DNA from: Lunatimonas lonarensis
Lineage (GTDB): Bacteria > Bacteroidota > Bacteroidia > Cytophagales > Cyclobacteriaceae
Reading direction: 5' to 3'
Length of the DNA: 64,000 bases
Assembly (NCBI RefSeq): GCF_000390185.1
Contig: NZ_AQHR01000035.1
Coordinates: 1 to 64,000, forward strand
Positions 33,805-43,600 of this stretch are shown one piece after another. Every line of letters starts with the position of its first letter. The first letter of the stretch is position 1. The position numbers and the translations under genes were made by a program. The notes below the pieces were generated by a model. That model searched no databases, was not told the origin of the DNA, and was given only the letters and a program-made list of their open reading frames with translations.

Positions 33805-35211
33805 TCAAGCACTTACCGGTATCGGTTTCTTTTGGTTGATTTTACTAGCAATGATATAGACCGCTACGGCTACAAACCAGCCCGGTAATCCCAAGAAGAA
33901 AATCTCGACACCTACGAAGAGATTCAGTCCCAGACAAAAGACGAGGGTGATGGCCCAGGTAAGTGCGGCAGACCAATTCAGATTGGATCCGGTAAAGGAG
34001 GCATAATTTGGCTGAAGTCCCATCTTTTCGAGTACATAAATGTCAATGAATATCACTGCACCCAACGGCATCAGGATCAGACCATATAAGGCCACAAATT
34101 CAAGCAGCATCATCACCAAAGCCGGAAAGCAAGCAGCTAGGGTCGTCACGAATCCAACAAACAGCGTTACCTTCCAAGTCTTCCATTTGGGGTTAATGGA
34201 TTGAATGGCCAATCCGGCCCGATACAAGGTGGGATTGGCCGTTGTCCAGCCGGCGATAATAACACAGATGGCTCCTGCGATGCCCACCGCACTGTAGGCG
34301 ATCGGTCCGGGAGCGAAGGTAAGGCTGTTTTGAGACTCCAGCAGAAAAAGCGAATATAGGATGCCGGAAGCGATCCAAGCAATGAAGTGTCCCAAGAAGA
34401 CACCGGTGGAGGAGGCGAAGCCATACTGCCATTTTTTGGCGTACCTCAGAATAGACATATCTGCCAATCCGATATGCATGGCCATATTGCAAAACCAAGC
34501 AAAGAACATAACGTGCCAAAAAGTAAATTTACTCTGGCCTTCGAGCGGAATTCCCGTCCATATGGTTTCCTGGGCAACCGGCCAGAAATCGCTGAGCTGT
34601 GTTACTCCAAGGCGCGGTAAAACAGCGATCGCAGAGGCGATAAATACCATGATCATCCACGGAGCCGCAACATTCGCGAATTTGGAGACAAGGTCAAACC
34701 CAAACATGGCCACCACGGTGGTGATGGTTCCGATCGCAAATACCGTAAGTACCCACCCCACACTATTGGGATACACATCGGTCAGTTGGGGCATGGGCAG
34801 GTTAAAGGGAATGCCGACAGCGGTGGCAGATACAGCTATCATGGCCCCGGCCAAGAAACAGAAAAGACCCGCATTGACCAAGTTGTATAGGGTAGTAAAC
34901 CGATGCCCGGCTATTTTTTCCAACTGGTAGTATAAAGTAACCCTCGTTTTTACGGCTATTTTGCCAGTGTAAAACGCCCAACTCAGGACGGCGAGGATAT
35001 TGCCGATAATCAAACCGCTTACCAAGTCCACCGCACTGGCCCCATGGGCCACAAACAACGGGCCTATGACAAACTCCGTGCCCGCGGTATGTTCACCGGC
35101 ATAGGTTCCCAAAAAACTCTTCCAACCCTTTAGTTTATTTTGCGGTATCGGCTCTTGCTCATATTCGTTGACTGCATTGAGCTGTTGGACTAGCGACTTT
35201 TTACTCCACAT
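33805..35211 (-). CDS. NCS1-type (purine/cytosine permease family) transporter
   Basis: 468 residues from the ATG at 35211; the frame is open to a TTG at 35244. About twelve transmembrane helices are visible. The N-terminal GWKSFLGTYAGEHTAGTEFVIGP and the following helices match the nucleobase:cation symporter-1 (NCS1) pattern. NCS1 carriers usually import cytosine, purines, hydantoins or thiamine with H+ or Na+. Here the gene lies between two rhamnosidase genes and beside a GntR regulator, so a role with a sugar or a nucleoside is possible; this is inference. The 54-residue membrane protein follows it. Confidence 0.82.
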   Translation of the reverse strand: MWSKKSLVQQLNAVNEYEQEPIPQNKLKGWKSFLGTYAGEHTAGTEFVIGPLFVAHGASAVDLVSGLIIGNILAVLSWAFYTGKIAVKTRVTLYYQLEKIAGHRFTTLYNLVNAGLFCFLAGAMIAVSATAVGIPFNLPMPQLTDVYPNSVGWVLTVFAIGTITTVVAMFGFDLVSKFANVAAPWMIMVFIASAIAVLPRLGVTQLSDFWPVAQETIWTGIPLEGQSKFTFWHVMFFAWFCNMAMHIGLADMSILRYAKKWQYGFASSTGVFLGHFIAWIASGILYSLFLLESQNSLTFAPGPIAYSAVGIAGAICVIIAGWTTANPTLYRAGLAIQSINPKWKTWKVTLFVGFVTTLAACFPALVMMLLEFVALYGLILMPLGAVIFIDIYVLEKMGLQPNYASFTGSNLNWSAALTWAITLVFCLGLNLFVGVEIFFLGLPGWFVAVAVYIIASKINQKKPIPVSA

Positions 35212-35292
35212 GAACGTTTGGTTATGGCTTTCGTGCAAACACAACTGCTGTGCTTGTAAAATCAGGATAGATAGGGATTTTGTAGCGTTTAA

Positions 35293-36342
35293 TCAGACTG
35301 AACCCCGGTTTATAAAGTTAAACACATTTTTCACAGATTCCTTCTTTTGCTTTCTGATCATGTAGGCAGCCGTTTCACCCATCAGGCGGAAATCGGTGGA
35401 TACTACGGTGATACCAAGCAATTCTTTGAGGGGTGTGTCATTGTAGGAAATAATGCCGATATCGGTGCCCAGTACGAAATCTTGCTCCCTCACCTGCTTC
35501 ACCAAATTGACCAGATCGTTTTCCTCGATGACTATGTAAACATCGCCAGGCTTTAATTCCATATCGGTATACACGGTCTCCAGGATTTCGTGGTCAAATT
35601 CGAAATCTTTGCAGAATTTCTTAAAGCCCTGTTTGATCTCCTTGGGATAGGGGTATACTGTAGTATGGGGATATACCAAAATCAGCTTTTGGTAATTCTG
35701 TAATTGAAAGATTCCTTCGCAAAGGGCATTGTAAATGTCCCGTTTGAAATCTTGGTAGATAGATGCGGCCTGCCCATCGAATTCCGCTAGATAATTGTCC
35801 ATGATCAGGAGCTTTTCCGGTGGATATTTCTTGAGCACATCCATGACCTTGGCGTCGACATTATAGTGGCTCCTGTTGCCATCTTTGAAATGGGGCATGA
35901 CCACCAAGTGGTCGTAGACGCCCATATTCTCCTCCAAGACAGTCAATAGAATTTTTGGATCACAATGATAGATATGCAGATCCACCTGTGCGGAGGATCC
36001 CATGCTGTCAATAAAGGAATTGTAAATGCGCAACTTATAGTTGCTCAGCTTATTCATAAGGAATAAGACTTTTTCTTTTTTGTTTGAGATATTTCGGGCT
36101 ACATAATACCCCTTTCCTTTTACCGAAACGATTATCTTTTTCTCTTTCAGCTGGTTGTAGGCCTTTTCCACGGTGTCTCGGGAAAGGTAGTACTCCTCGC
36201 TGATCTCATTGATGGAGGGAATTTTATCCCCGACGGCAAGTTGCTGGGTTTCGATATCTTCGATGATTGAATGGGCGATTTGAAGGTATTTGGGTATTCT
36301 GGAGTTTCCGTCCAGCCGGATCAGAGTCTTGGTTGCTAACAT
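35293..36342 (-). CDS. GntR-family regulator with periplasmic-binding-protein-like sensor domain
   Basis: 349 residues. The N-terminal winged-helix DNA-binding domain (about 10-80) is typical of GntR: IPKYLQIAHSIIEDIETQQL, the DKIPSINEISEEYYLSRDTVEKAY helices and the VKGKGYYVA wing. The rest resembles a type-1 periplasmic binding protein (LacI-like) domain, as in Bacteroidota carbohydrate regulators of this class. It probably binds a sugar such as rhamnose or a rhamnose derivative and controls the adjacent permease, rhamnosidase and RhaM genes. It lies 81 bases upstream of the permease start, on the same strand. Confidence 0.9.
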   Translation of the reverse strand: MLATKTLIRLDGNSRIPKYLQIAHSIIEDIETQQLAVGDKIPSINEISEEYYLSRDTVEKAYNQLKEKKIIVSVKGKGYYVARNISNKKEKVLFLMNKLSNYKLRIYNSFIDSMGSSAQVDLHIYHCDPKILLTVLEENMGVYDHLVVMPHFKDGNRSHYNVDAKVMDVLKKYPPEKLLIMDNYLAEFDGQAASIYQDFKRDIYNALCEGIFQLQNYQKLILVYPHTTVYPYPKEIKQGFKKFCKDFEFDHEILETVYTDMELKPGDVYIVIEENDLVNLVKQVREQDFVLGTDIGIISYNDTPLKELLGITVVSTDFRLMGETAAYMIRKQKKESVKNVFNFINRGSV

Positions 36343-36460
36343 GACTAGGTTATTTTGGTGAGTTAATTGGGTTTAAGTGAACTGCTGTAATTTATCAACG
36401 AAACAGGGTATTTCCGAATAAATCCAGCGCAAAATTTTTCAGGTGTCTGTATTTTGTTTT

Positions 36461-39271
36461 TCAGCGGAATATTTCCAAATGCACCGGCCCACCAAGTCCC
36501 GATGGCATCACTTGCCAATTCGACGCATCAAAGGGTTTGTAATCGATGTTTACAAAATTAATCTCGTGGTAGTTACGCCAACTTTGTCCCTGCTGATCCA
36601 TATACCGGATGCGATTGGCCATCAGATTGGCTACTTCTATTTTCAAGCTGTTGGTACCGGACTTGACATAGTGGCTGATATCAATGGTGAAGGGGAGGCC
36701 ATACACATAGCCTACTTCCACACCGTTTACCCAAACCTTTGCGCCTTCAAATAAACTGCCGAGGTGTAGCCTGTAAACTTGTTCGGAAATATCCCCAAGG
36801 TTAAAAGACGTTTCGTATACACCCAAGCCCGAAAACTGACGGTTCCGCTCATCGCCGAATTCAGTCCAGGGTAGCAGCGAGTCAATTTTTTGATTATCTG
36901 GCAGGGTTGGGCCACCGGAAACAAAGGACACCATCCAAGGCCCGGAAACGGGAACCGATGCGACCTGTTCATCGCGGTAACGCCATCTTTTAACATCAGG
37001 GATTTTATCCGGTACGGTTTTTACGATCATGGACTCGCCGGGGGCAATTTGTACCCGTACCTGCCACTGATCGTCAACGAGGCGGGTGGCGGCTTTGCCA
37101 GAATGTCCATGTTGGGGATCCAGCAGTATTGCCTCTGCTCCTCGGTGATTTAAGGGAATCCAACCGTCTATGTTGTTTGCGGAATGGTTTACCAAGTAAT
37201 AGTAGGCTTCCTGATCGGCAATGCGCTTGATAAACTTCAGTCCCGTATCGGATAGTAGTTCCCGCTGCACTCCCAACAGGTCTAAAGCAGCTTGGAAATC
37301 ACTGCTCTGCAAAATAAGCCCTTCCCCAACCTTTGCGACAACCACACCCGGGGCATCATGCCTGAAATTAAGCATTGCCCAGCTTTCTTCCAGATCGGCT
37401 TTCCGCTCTTCGTACCGATAAAAACCAGGAACATCTGAAGGCTTTTCCTGAAAGATGACCCTGCCACCTAAGGATGCCAGCTCAACCAGCCGGTTTAGGG
37501 TCTCGGGTTGCATATGGGCTAGCTTTGGGACACAGATCACATCGGCCATGCTCCCTCCATTGCTGATGAGCCGCCCCTCCAGGGGCGAAACCGTTTGAAG
37601 TAGGGCATCTGAGACAAAATCTACCGAGTAGCCCTTTTCCATGAGTGATTTGGACTCTTTGTAAAATGCGGTGGGGTGTAGCCATTCGTCGATGTTGTGT
37701 ACGGTGATCATCTTGGAGAGTCCCTGCGGATCTGCCCAGACATCATAGATAGGCCAATACATTAGGATTTCCTGTGAGGGGGTTCCATACTGTAATACCG
37801 ATTGGCTGCGAGTAACAAAATCGTTGAAACCTCTAAAATGTGCCCACAGACTGTTGTGGGTAGTCAGGTTCAACGATGCGTAAAATAACCATCCCGGGAA
37901 GTCCACTTCTTTTGGTGAATAGGTGACGCCGTGATAGAACATGTGGTTTATTCCGGCCAGAAAGGCTTGTTCGAGTTCCGGCTTGGCCTGCGAGAAGGAA
38001 GACTTGAAGTGTTCGCCCAGCCAGGTGAAGGTTTCTGAGGAAACAAGGGGGTTGCCGGACAGGTGCGCCGCAGAGGAGGCAAACTTTAACATGATGGGAT
38101 CCGGGTCTACGTTTCGCACGTCCGCGCTGTCTCTTCTCAGTCCGGGGATGGGAAAGAAGCTGGAGCCAAACGTTTCGCCCTCAGGAATATCAACGCTCGC
38201 ATAAAGGTCCAGCAGATTCCCCGGAGATCCATGGGCCTGATTTTTCGTTTTCTTACCGCGGTCGTGGGCCCATTCAGTCCACTGTTGGGTGAAATTTTCC
38301 AACAACATATCGCTGATGGTTTCTCTGTAGTCGGACTTCAGACGGATACTTCGATCGGAGGGATTTTTCGAAAGCAGTTCTGGCAGGTGGCGTTTTAGGT
38401 CATAGCCACGTTTCCGCTCGAAATAGTCAAAAAAGCCAGCCGTAAAGTCAGCACCGTAGACCTCAAAACTGTCGTTGTAAAAAGCCCGGATTAAGGGAGT
38501 CTTTTCTGCAAATGCCTTGCCGAAATGGTCGAGATAGGCCTTTACGGAGGTTTTCGAGAAATGGTCCAACGTAAATCCTTGACCCCCCGGAGCGGCCCGT
38601 TTTACCTGTTGCCCGGTCTGTACCCTAAATATAACCCAGAGGCTGTGATTATTGGGTTCGTTCCACCGCAAGCTACCATCTGCCTGGAGTGTATGGGTGA
38701 TTTCTACAGGGCCTCCCTCTTCAGGAAAGGCCATCACATGCTCAATTTCGTAAGCCAAGCCTTCCATCCTGCGCCCTTCCAGTCCAATCGGACGATCGAG
38801 GCGGCTATTCTCCCACGTGTATTCCTGAAGGTGCATTCGTTGTGCGGCCATTTCGGGTGAGACCCACGGGCCTCCAAAAGGCCATCCGGTGCCTTGGGTC
38901 AGGTCAATTCCCATTTGATGGGAAGTCGCTTCCGAAATGGTATGGTGCAACATATCAAGCCATTCAGGGCTCAGGTATTCGATGAAATGCTCCTCAAAAC
39001 CCTTTGCACCATAGATTGGTGCTACCTCCAAACCACCGAGACCTGCCTCTGCGTAGGCTTTCATAAGGTAACTAATGTTTCCCCTATCCACGGCATTTCC
39101 CATCCACCACCATCTGCTCCAGGGTTTGCTTGTTTGGGTTTGGGCTGGCCATAGATCGCTTTCGGTACCCTTTTTGGCAATGACCTGACCTAGCGCAGGC
39201 ATTACAGTGAGGATAAGCAGAAAGCCAACGAGAAGATGAGTGAATGTATCAGAAGTAGCTGTTTTTTTCAA
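36461..39271 (-). CDS. Exported GH106-like alpha-L-rhamnosidase
   Basis: 936 residues from a TTG at 39271; upstream the frame closes at a TAG before any ATG, and the next ATG falls inside the signal peptide, so TTG is the best start. The signal peptide ends MPALGQ. The start PWSRWWWMGNAVDRGN, the GTGWPFGGPWVSPEMAAQ segment and AYLDHFGKAFAEKTP are characteristic of GH106. A late beta domain (VSGPWMVSFVSGGPTLP, FEGAKVWVNGVEVG) resembles the Ig-like/jelly-roll domains these enzymes carry. GH106 removes L-rhamnose from plant or algal polysaccharides. It lies between the regulator and RhaM on the same strand, so these probably form one operon. Confidence 0.88.
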   Translation of the reverse strand: MKKTATSDTFTHLLVGFLLILTVMPALGQVIAKKGTESDLWPAQTQTSKPWSRWWWMGNAVDRGNISYLMKAYAEAGLGGLEVAPIYGAKGFEEHFIEYLSPEWLDMLHHTISEATSHQMGIDLTQGTGWPFGGPWVSPEMAAQRMHLQEYTWENSRLDRPIGLEGRRMEGLAYEIEHVMAFPEEGGPVEITHTLQADGSLRWNEPNNHSLWVIFRVQTGQQVKRAAPGGQGFTLDHFSKTSVKAYLDHFGKAFAEKTPLIRAFYNDSFEVYGADFTAGFFDYFERKRGYDLKRHLPELLSKNPSDRSIRLKSDYRETISDMLLENFTQQWTEWAHDRGKKTKNQAHGSPGNLLDLYASVDIPEGETFGSSFFPIPGLRRDSADVRNVDPDPIMLKFASSAAHLSGNPLVSSETFTWLGEHFKSSFSQAKPELEQAFLAGINHMFYHGVTYSPKEVDFPGWLFYASLNLTTHNSLWAHFRGFNDFVTRSQSVLQYGTPSQEILMYWPIYDVWADPQGLSKMITVHNIDEWLHPTAFYKESKSLMEKGYSVDFVSDALLQTVSPLEGRLISNGGSMADVICVPKLAHMQPETLNRLVELASLGGRVIFQEKPSDVPGFYRYEERKADLEESWAMLNFRHDAPGVVVAKVGEGLILQSSDFQAALDLLGVQRELLSDTGLKFIKRIADQEAYYYLVNHSANNIDGWIPLNHRGAEAILLDPQHGHSGKAATRLVDDQWQVRVQIAPGESMIVKTVPDKIPDVKRWRYRDEQVASVPVSGPWMVSFVSGGPTLPDNQKIDSLLPWTEFGDERNRQFSGLGVYETSFNLGDISEQVYRLHLGSLFEGAKVWVNGVEVGYVYGLPFTIDISHYVKSGTNSLKIEVANLMANRIRYMDQQGQSWRNYHEINFVNIDYKPFDASNWQVMPSGLGGPVHLEIFR

Positions 39272-39304
39272 TAGGCTGGGGGTTATTGATTTCGTCTATT
39301 ACTA

Positions 39305-39619
39305 TTATTTGAGGGTAAATACCTTGGTTAATGGATTGGTAACCGGCGAATTATCAGGGTTGGTCTCCATGATATCCGCCATATAGGCCCACCATTTTTT
39401 TACCAGTTCTGTCTCTCCGAGGTCTTGGGAAGAGGATGTTCCTGAGGTCTGCTGAAAGGCAAATAGGGTATTGGATGATCTGTCAAGAAATATGTGGTAG
39501 TCACTTATTCCGGAGGCTTTTAGAAGTGCCTGCAGTTCCGGCCATATCTCATCGTGTCGCTTTTCGTACTCCTTTTCAAATCCCGGGAGTAGCTTCATGG
39601 TAAAGGCGATTTGGTTCAT
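39305..39619 (-). CDS. rhaM: L-rhamnose mutarotase
   Basis: 104 residues, the family length. RhaM (YiiL) interconverts the alpha and beta anomers of L-rhamnose. The catalytic His22 sits in KEYEKRHDEIWPEL, and the second active-site region is WWAYMADIMETNPDNSP. It is the first gene of the minus-strand run into the GH106 gene. With two rhamnosidases nearby it anchors the locus to L-rhamnose use. The upstream region, shared with the divergent SDR gene, has a TTTACAT...ATGTAAA inverted repeat that could be an operator. Confidence 0.95.
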   Translation of the reverse strand: MNQIAFTMKLLPGFEKEYEKRHDEIWPELQALLKASGISDYHIFLDRSSNTLFAFQQTSGTSSSQDLGETELVKKWWAYMADIMETNPDNSPVTNPLTKVFTLK

Positions 39620-39728
39620 GGGGTTTGGTTTTTTGGGTAAATGGGAAGTGAACGTTAGTCAGCGTGTAAGTTTAACAAATATTTTGCAATGATGCATAGT
39701 CGTTTTTCCACAATAGGGGTATTGACCA

Positions 39729-39761
39729 TTTACATGGTGGCGAAAACATCACTTATGTAAA
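39729..39761. promoter_or_regulatory. Inverted repeat in the rhaM-SDR divergent region
   Basis: TTTACAT (39729-39735) and ATGTAAA (39755-39761) are perfect inverted arms 19 bases apart, between the divergent rhaM and SDR starts. The right arm belongs to CTTATGTAA, a 9-mer that also occurs near 31574-31582 upstream of the GH78 gene. It may bind the local GntR regulator. This rests on two sites only. Confidence 0.35.
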
Positions 39762-39831
39762 AAACGCAAACCTCTTATGGAATCCTGAGGTTCATGTATT
39801 AGCTTAGGGGGCTAGTTTTATAAAATCCAAA

Positions 39832-40590
39832 ATGACAAGTATTCGATTTGACAATCAGGTGGCTGTGGTCACGGGTGCCGCTGATGGTATCGGCAGGGGC
39901 ATCGCCGAGCGAATTGCGAGGGAGGGAGGCAAGGTAGTCCTTTGGGATATCAAAGAAAGCCTGTTAAAGCAGAGGGCCACCGAATTAGGGGAACGTGGGA
40001 CAGAGGTCTTGATTCAGGTGGTGGACGTAGCGGACGAAGAGCAGGTAGAAAATGCTTTTTCCGATGCGGTAGCCCATTTTGGGAAGATAGATATATTGGT
40101 GCATGCAGCCGGTATTGTAGGGCCTACCCAAACCAAGATCACGGATTACTCCGCCGAGGCCTTCGATCAAATCTACCGGGTGAACCTGCGTGGCTCTTTT
40201 TTGGTCTGCAAGTACGCAGTTCCTTATATGGAAAATCAAAATTATGGGCGAATACTCCTTATCGCCTCCATCGCAGGGAAAGAAGGCAATCCGTTTATGG
40301 TAGGGTACTCAGCTACAAAGGCAGGTGTGATCGGACTGGTAAAGAGCTTGGGCAAGGAACTAGCGACTACCGGTATCACGGTCAACGCCATAGCACCGGC
40401 GGTGATCAGGACGCCCATGAATGCCGATACAGCACCAGAACAGCTCGAATATATGGCGTCAAAAATCCCCATGCAACGGTTGGGTACGGTGGAAGAGACG
40501 GCCTCATTGGCTACTTGGATAGTTTCGGAGGAAGCAAGTTTTAATACCGCCTTTGTGTTTGATCTTTCGGGAGGCAGGGCAACCTATTGA
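39832..40590 (+). CDS. SDR-family sugar (acid) dehydrogenase
   Basis: 252 residues, a classical short-chain dehydrogenase. The NAD-binding loop is TGAADGIGRGIAERIAREGG, the structural motif VHAAG replaces NNAG, and the catalytic set is Ser (IASIAGKEG), Tyr159 and Lys163 (YSATK). It ends FDLSGGRATY, a C-terminus I recall from dehydrogenases of the non-phosphorylated L-rhamnose/L-fucose routes, such as 2-keto-3-deoxy-L-rhamnonate dehydrogenase. Its position divergent from rhaM supports a rhamnose role, but a specific substrate is inference. It probably shares a transcript with the mosaic lipoprotein 68 bases downstream. Confidence 0.88.
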   Translation: MTSIRFDNQVAVVTGAADGIGRGIAERIAREGGKVVLWDIKESLLKQRATELGERGTEVLIQVVDVADEEQVENAFSDAVAHFGKIDILVHAAGIVGPTQTKITDYSAEAFDQIYRVNLRGSFLVCKYAVPYMENQNYGRILLIASIAGKEGNPFMVGYSATKAGVIGLVKSLGKELATTGITVNAIAPAVIRTPMNADTAPEQLEYMASKIPMQRLGTVEETASLATWIVSEEASFNTAFVFDLSGGRATY

Positions 40591-40658
40591 CAGTGACCCA
40601 CGGCAAGCGCAGTGCTTTTTTGTTGATCGAGAATTAAAAAAACAAATAGTAATCCATA

Positions 40659-43600
40659 ATGAATCGCATTAGAAAACCTATCGGCCTATTGCTGATGCTT
40701 GTGCTGGCTGCCTTTGTGGTCGCTTGTTCAGGGCGTTCAGGCAAACCAAAAATATTGGTATTTAGTAAAACAGCTGGGTATTACCACACCTCCATCCCGG
40801 ATGGGATCGCTGCCCTACAGCGTCTGGGAGCGGAAAATGGCTTTCAGGTAGATACCACAAAGGATGCATCGATGTTTACGGAAGAAATATTGAAGCAGTA
40901 TGACGCAGTTGTGTTTCTTAGTACCACCGGCGACGTGTTGGACCACTACCAACAGGCCGATTTTGAACGATATATTCAGGCTGGTGGAGGCTTTGTGGGA
41001 ATCCACGCTGCTGCGGATACCGAGTACGACTGGCCCTGGTACGCCAAAATGGTGGGTGGCAATTTCTTGGATCACCCGGGAATCAATGATCCACACCCTA
41101 ACGTGCAGGATGGTATGTTGGATGTGGTGGACAGAAGTCATCCTTCCACCGTTTTTCTGCCCGAAAGGTGGGGCCGTAAGGATGAATGGTATACCTATAA
41201 AAATTTCAACGAGGCCGTAAACGTGCTCATCACGTTGGATGAAGACAGCTACCAGGGAGGTGCCCGAACGGGATATCACCCCATAGCCTGGTACCATGAG
41301 TACGATGGAGGACGCGCTTTCTATACGGGCGGAGGACATACCTCCGAATCGTTTACCGAAGAGCTTTTTCTTAAGCATATTTTGGAAGGCATCAACTACG
41401 CCATGGGCAAAACCGGTAAGCGGGATTATTCCAAAGCAACCAGCAAACGGGTACCCGAAGAGGACCGTTTTCAAAAGACAACCCTAGCCTCGGGCGTGTT
41501 CACTGAACCGGTTGAGATGGCTATTTTGCCCAATCTTGATATTTTGGTGGCGCAGCGAAGGGGAGAGGTGTTACTGTACAAACAGGAAGATTCCACTGTA
41601 AAGCAGGTGGGTTTGTTGGATGTGTACTGGCGGACAGACGTACGCGGTGTTAATGCGGAGGAGGGTCTGCTGGGGCTGCAGGTAGATCCAAATTTTGCTA
41701 CCAATCGATGGGTGTATCTTTTTTACAGTCCAACAGGGGAATGGGTTAACCGACTTTCCCGTTTCAAATTTGAAAATGATCAGCTGGAGTTGGCCTCTGA
41801 GCAGGTAATTCTCCAGTTTTATTCCCAGCGGGATATTTGTTGTCATACCGGCGGTTCCATTGCTTTTGACAAGGACGGCCTGCTGTATGTTTCCGCTGGA
41901 GACAATGCGACTCCCTTCAACCAGGCAAATTCAAGGTTTACGCTCAGAGGTTATGCTCCTTTGGACGACCGTCCTGGCAGGGAGCAATACGATGCGGCAC
42001 GTTCATCTGGTAACACCAACGACCTAAGGGGAAAAATTCTCCGCATTAGAGTAAACGAAGACGGCAGTTATGATATTCCTGACGGCAATCTATACCCTAA
42101 AGGCACGGAGGGGGCAAGGCCGGAAATCTATGTGCAGGGCAACCGTAACCCGTACCGGATTAGCGTAGACCAAAAATCAGGTTTCCTTTATTGGGGTGAG
42201 GTCGGACCGGATGCACGGGCAGATAGTCTGGGTATACGGGGCCCGATGGGATACGACGAAGTGAATCAGGCGAAAAAGGCCGGTAACTTCGGTTGGCCGT
42301 TTTTTGTGGGAGACAATTACCCTTACACAACCTATAATTTTGATACCGGTGAGTCAGGTATCACCTTTGATCCGAAAAAGCCCGTTAATTTGTCCAGAAA
42401 CAACACTGGACTCAGGGAATTGCCGCCGGCGCAACCGGCATTTATCTGGTATCCCTATGTGGAGTCTGCCGAATTTCCCCAAGTAGGTACCGGCGGAAGA
42501 AATGCCATGGCAGGCCCCGTATATTATTCAGATATGTATCCCAATGGTGGCGGATTGCCTGACTACTTTGACGGTAAGCTATTCATCTACGAATGGATTC
42601 GGGGCTGGGTAAAGCTGGTGACCATGGATGAGAATGGTGATTACGAGAAGATGGAGCCTTTTATGCAAAGTACCCGAAACAATGCTTTGATTGATATGGA
42701 GTTGGGTCCTGATGGAAAACTGTACTACTTGGAATATGGCAACGGATGGTTCTCCAAAAATCCAGATGCTGCCCTTTCCCGTATTGATTATAATCCAGGA
42801 AACCGTGCACCTGTTATTACATCCATTTCGGTAGATAATACCTCCGGTGCGCTTCCGTTTGAGGTTACGGTAAAAGCTCAGGTCCGTGATCCGGAAAACG
42901 ACAAGTTGCGTTTTGAATGGGACTTGGGCAATGGAGAGCTGGTAGAGACCAAAGAGCCGAGTTTGACCCACACCTTTACCCAGGTAGGGGATCATTCGAT
43001 CAGGCTTAGGGTTACTGATACTGGGGGACTGACCGCCGTGTCGCAGGCGGTGGATGTTTATGCCGGTAATATTGCCCCACATGTGAGTATAGAAGTCAGT
43101 GGCAATAGTTCGTTTTATTTTCCCGGTAAAAAGGTAAATTATGAGGTGAAGGTCGTTGACCCCGATGATCCCGGTGCGGCGAATGACCTGTCGACCCTCT
43201 ATGTGGTGGCGGATTACATCGAAGGGTTTGACCAAGCAGAGGCCTCTATGGGGCATCAAGTGATGACCGAAGCAATGGCGGGTAAGAGTTTAATGGAGTC
43301 GCTTACCTGCAAGACCTGCCATAAAGAGGATGAAGCCTCGATTGGCCCGGCCTACTTGGATGTCGCCAGAAAGTACCGCAACAACCCATCCGCAGAGGCT
43401 CATCTCATCAATAAGATAATGAAAGGTGGTTCGGGTATTTGGGGCGAGACCATGATGCCGGCCAATCCGGACGTGAAAGAAGGCGATGCCAAGAAGATAA
43501 TCGCCTACATTATGTCGTTGGTAAATGGATCCAGCAGACAGGCTTCCTTGCCTGCCTCCGGTTCGTTGGATCCAACCCTCGGAAAGCCTGTTTCCGATTT

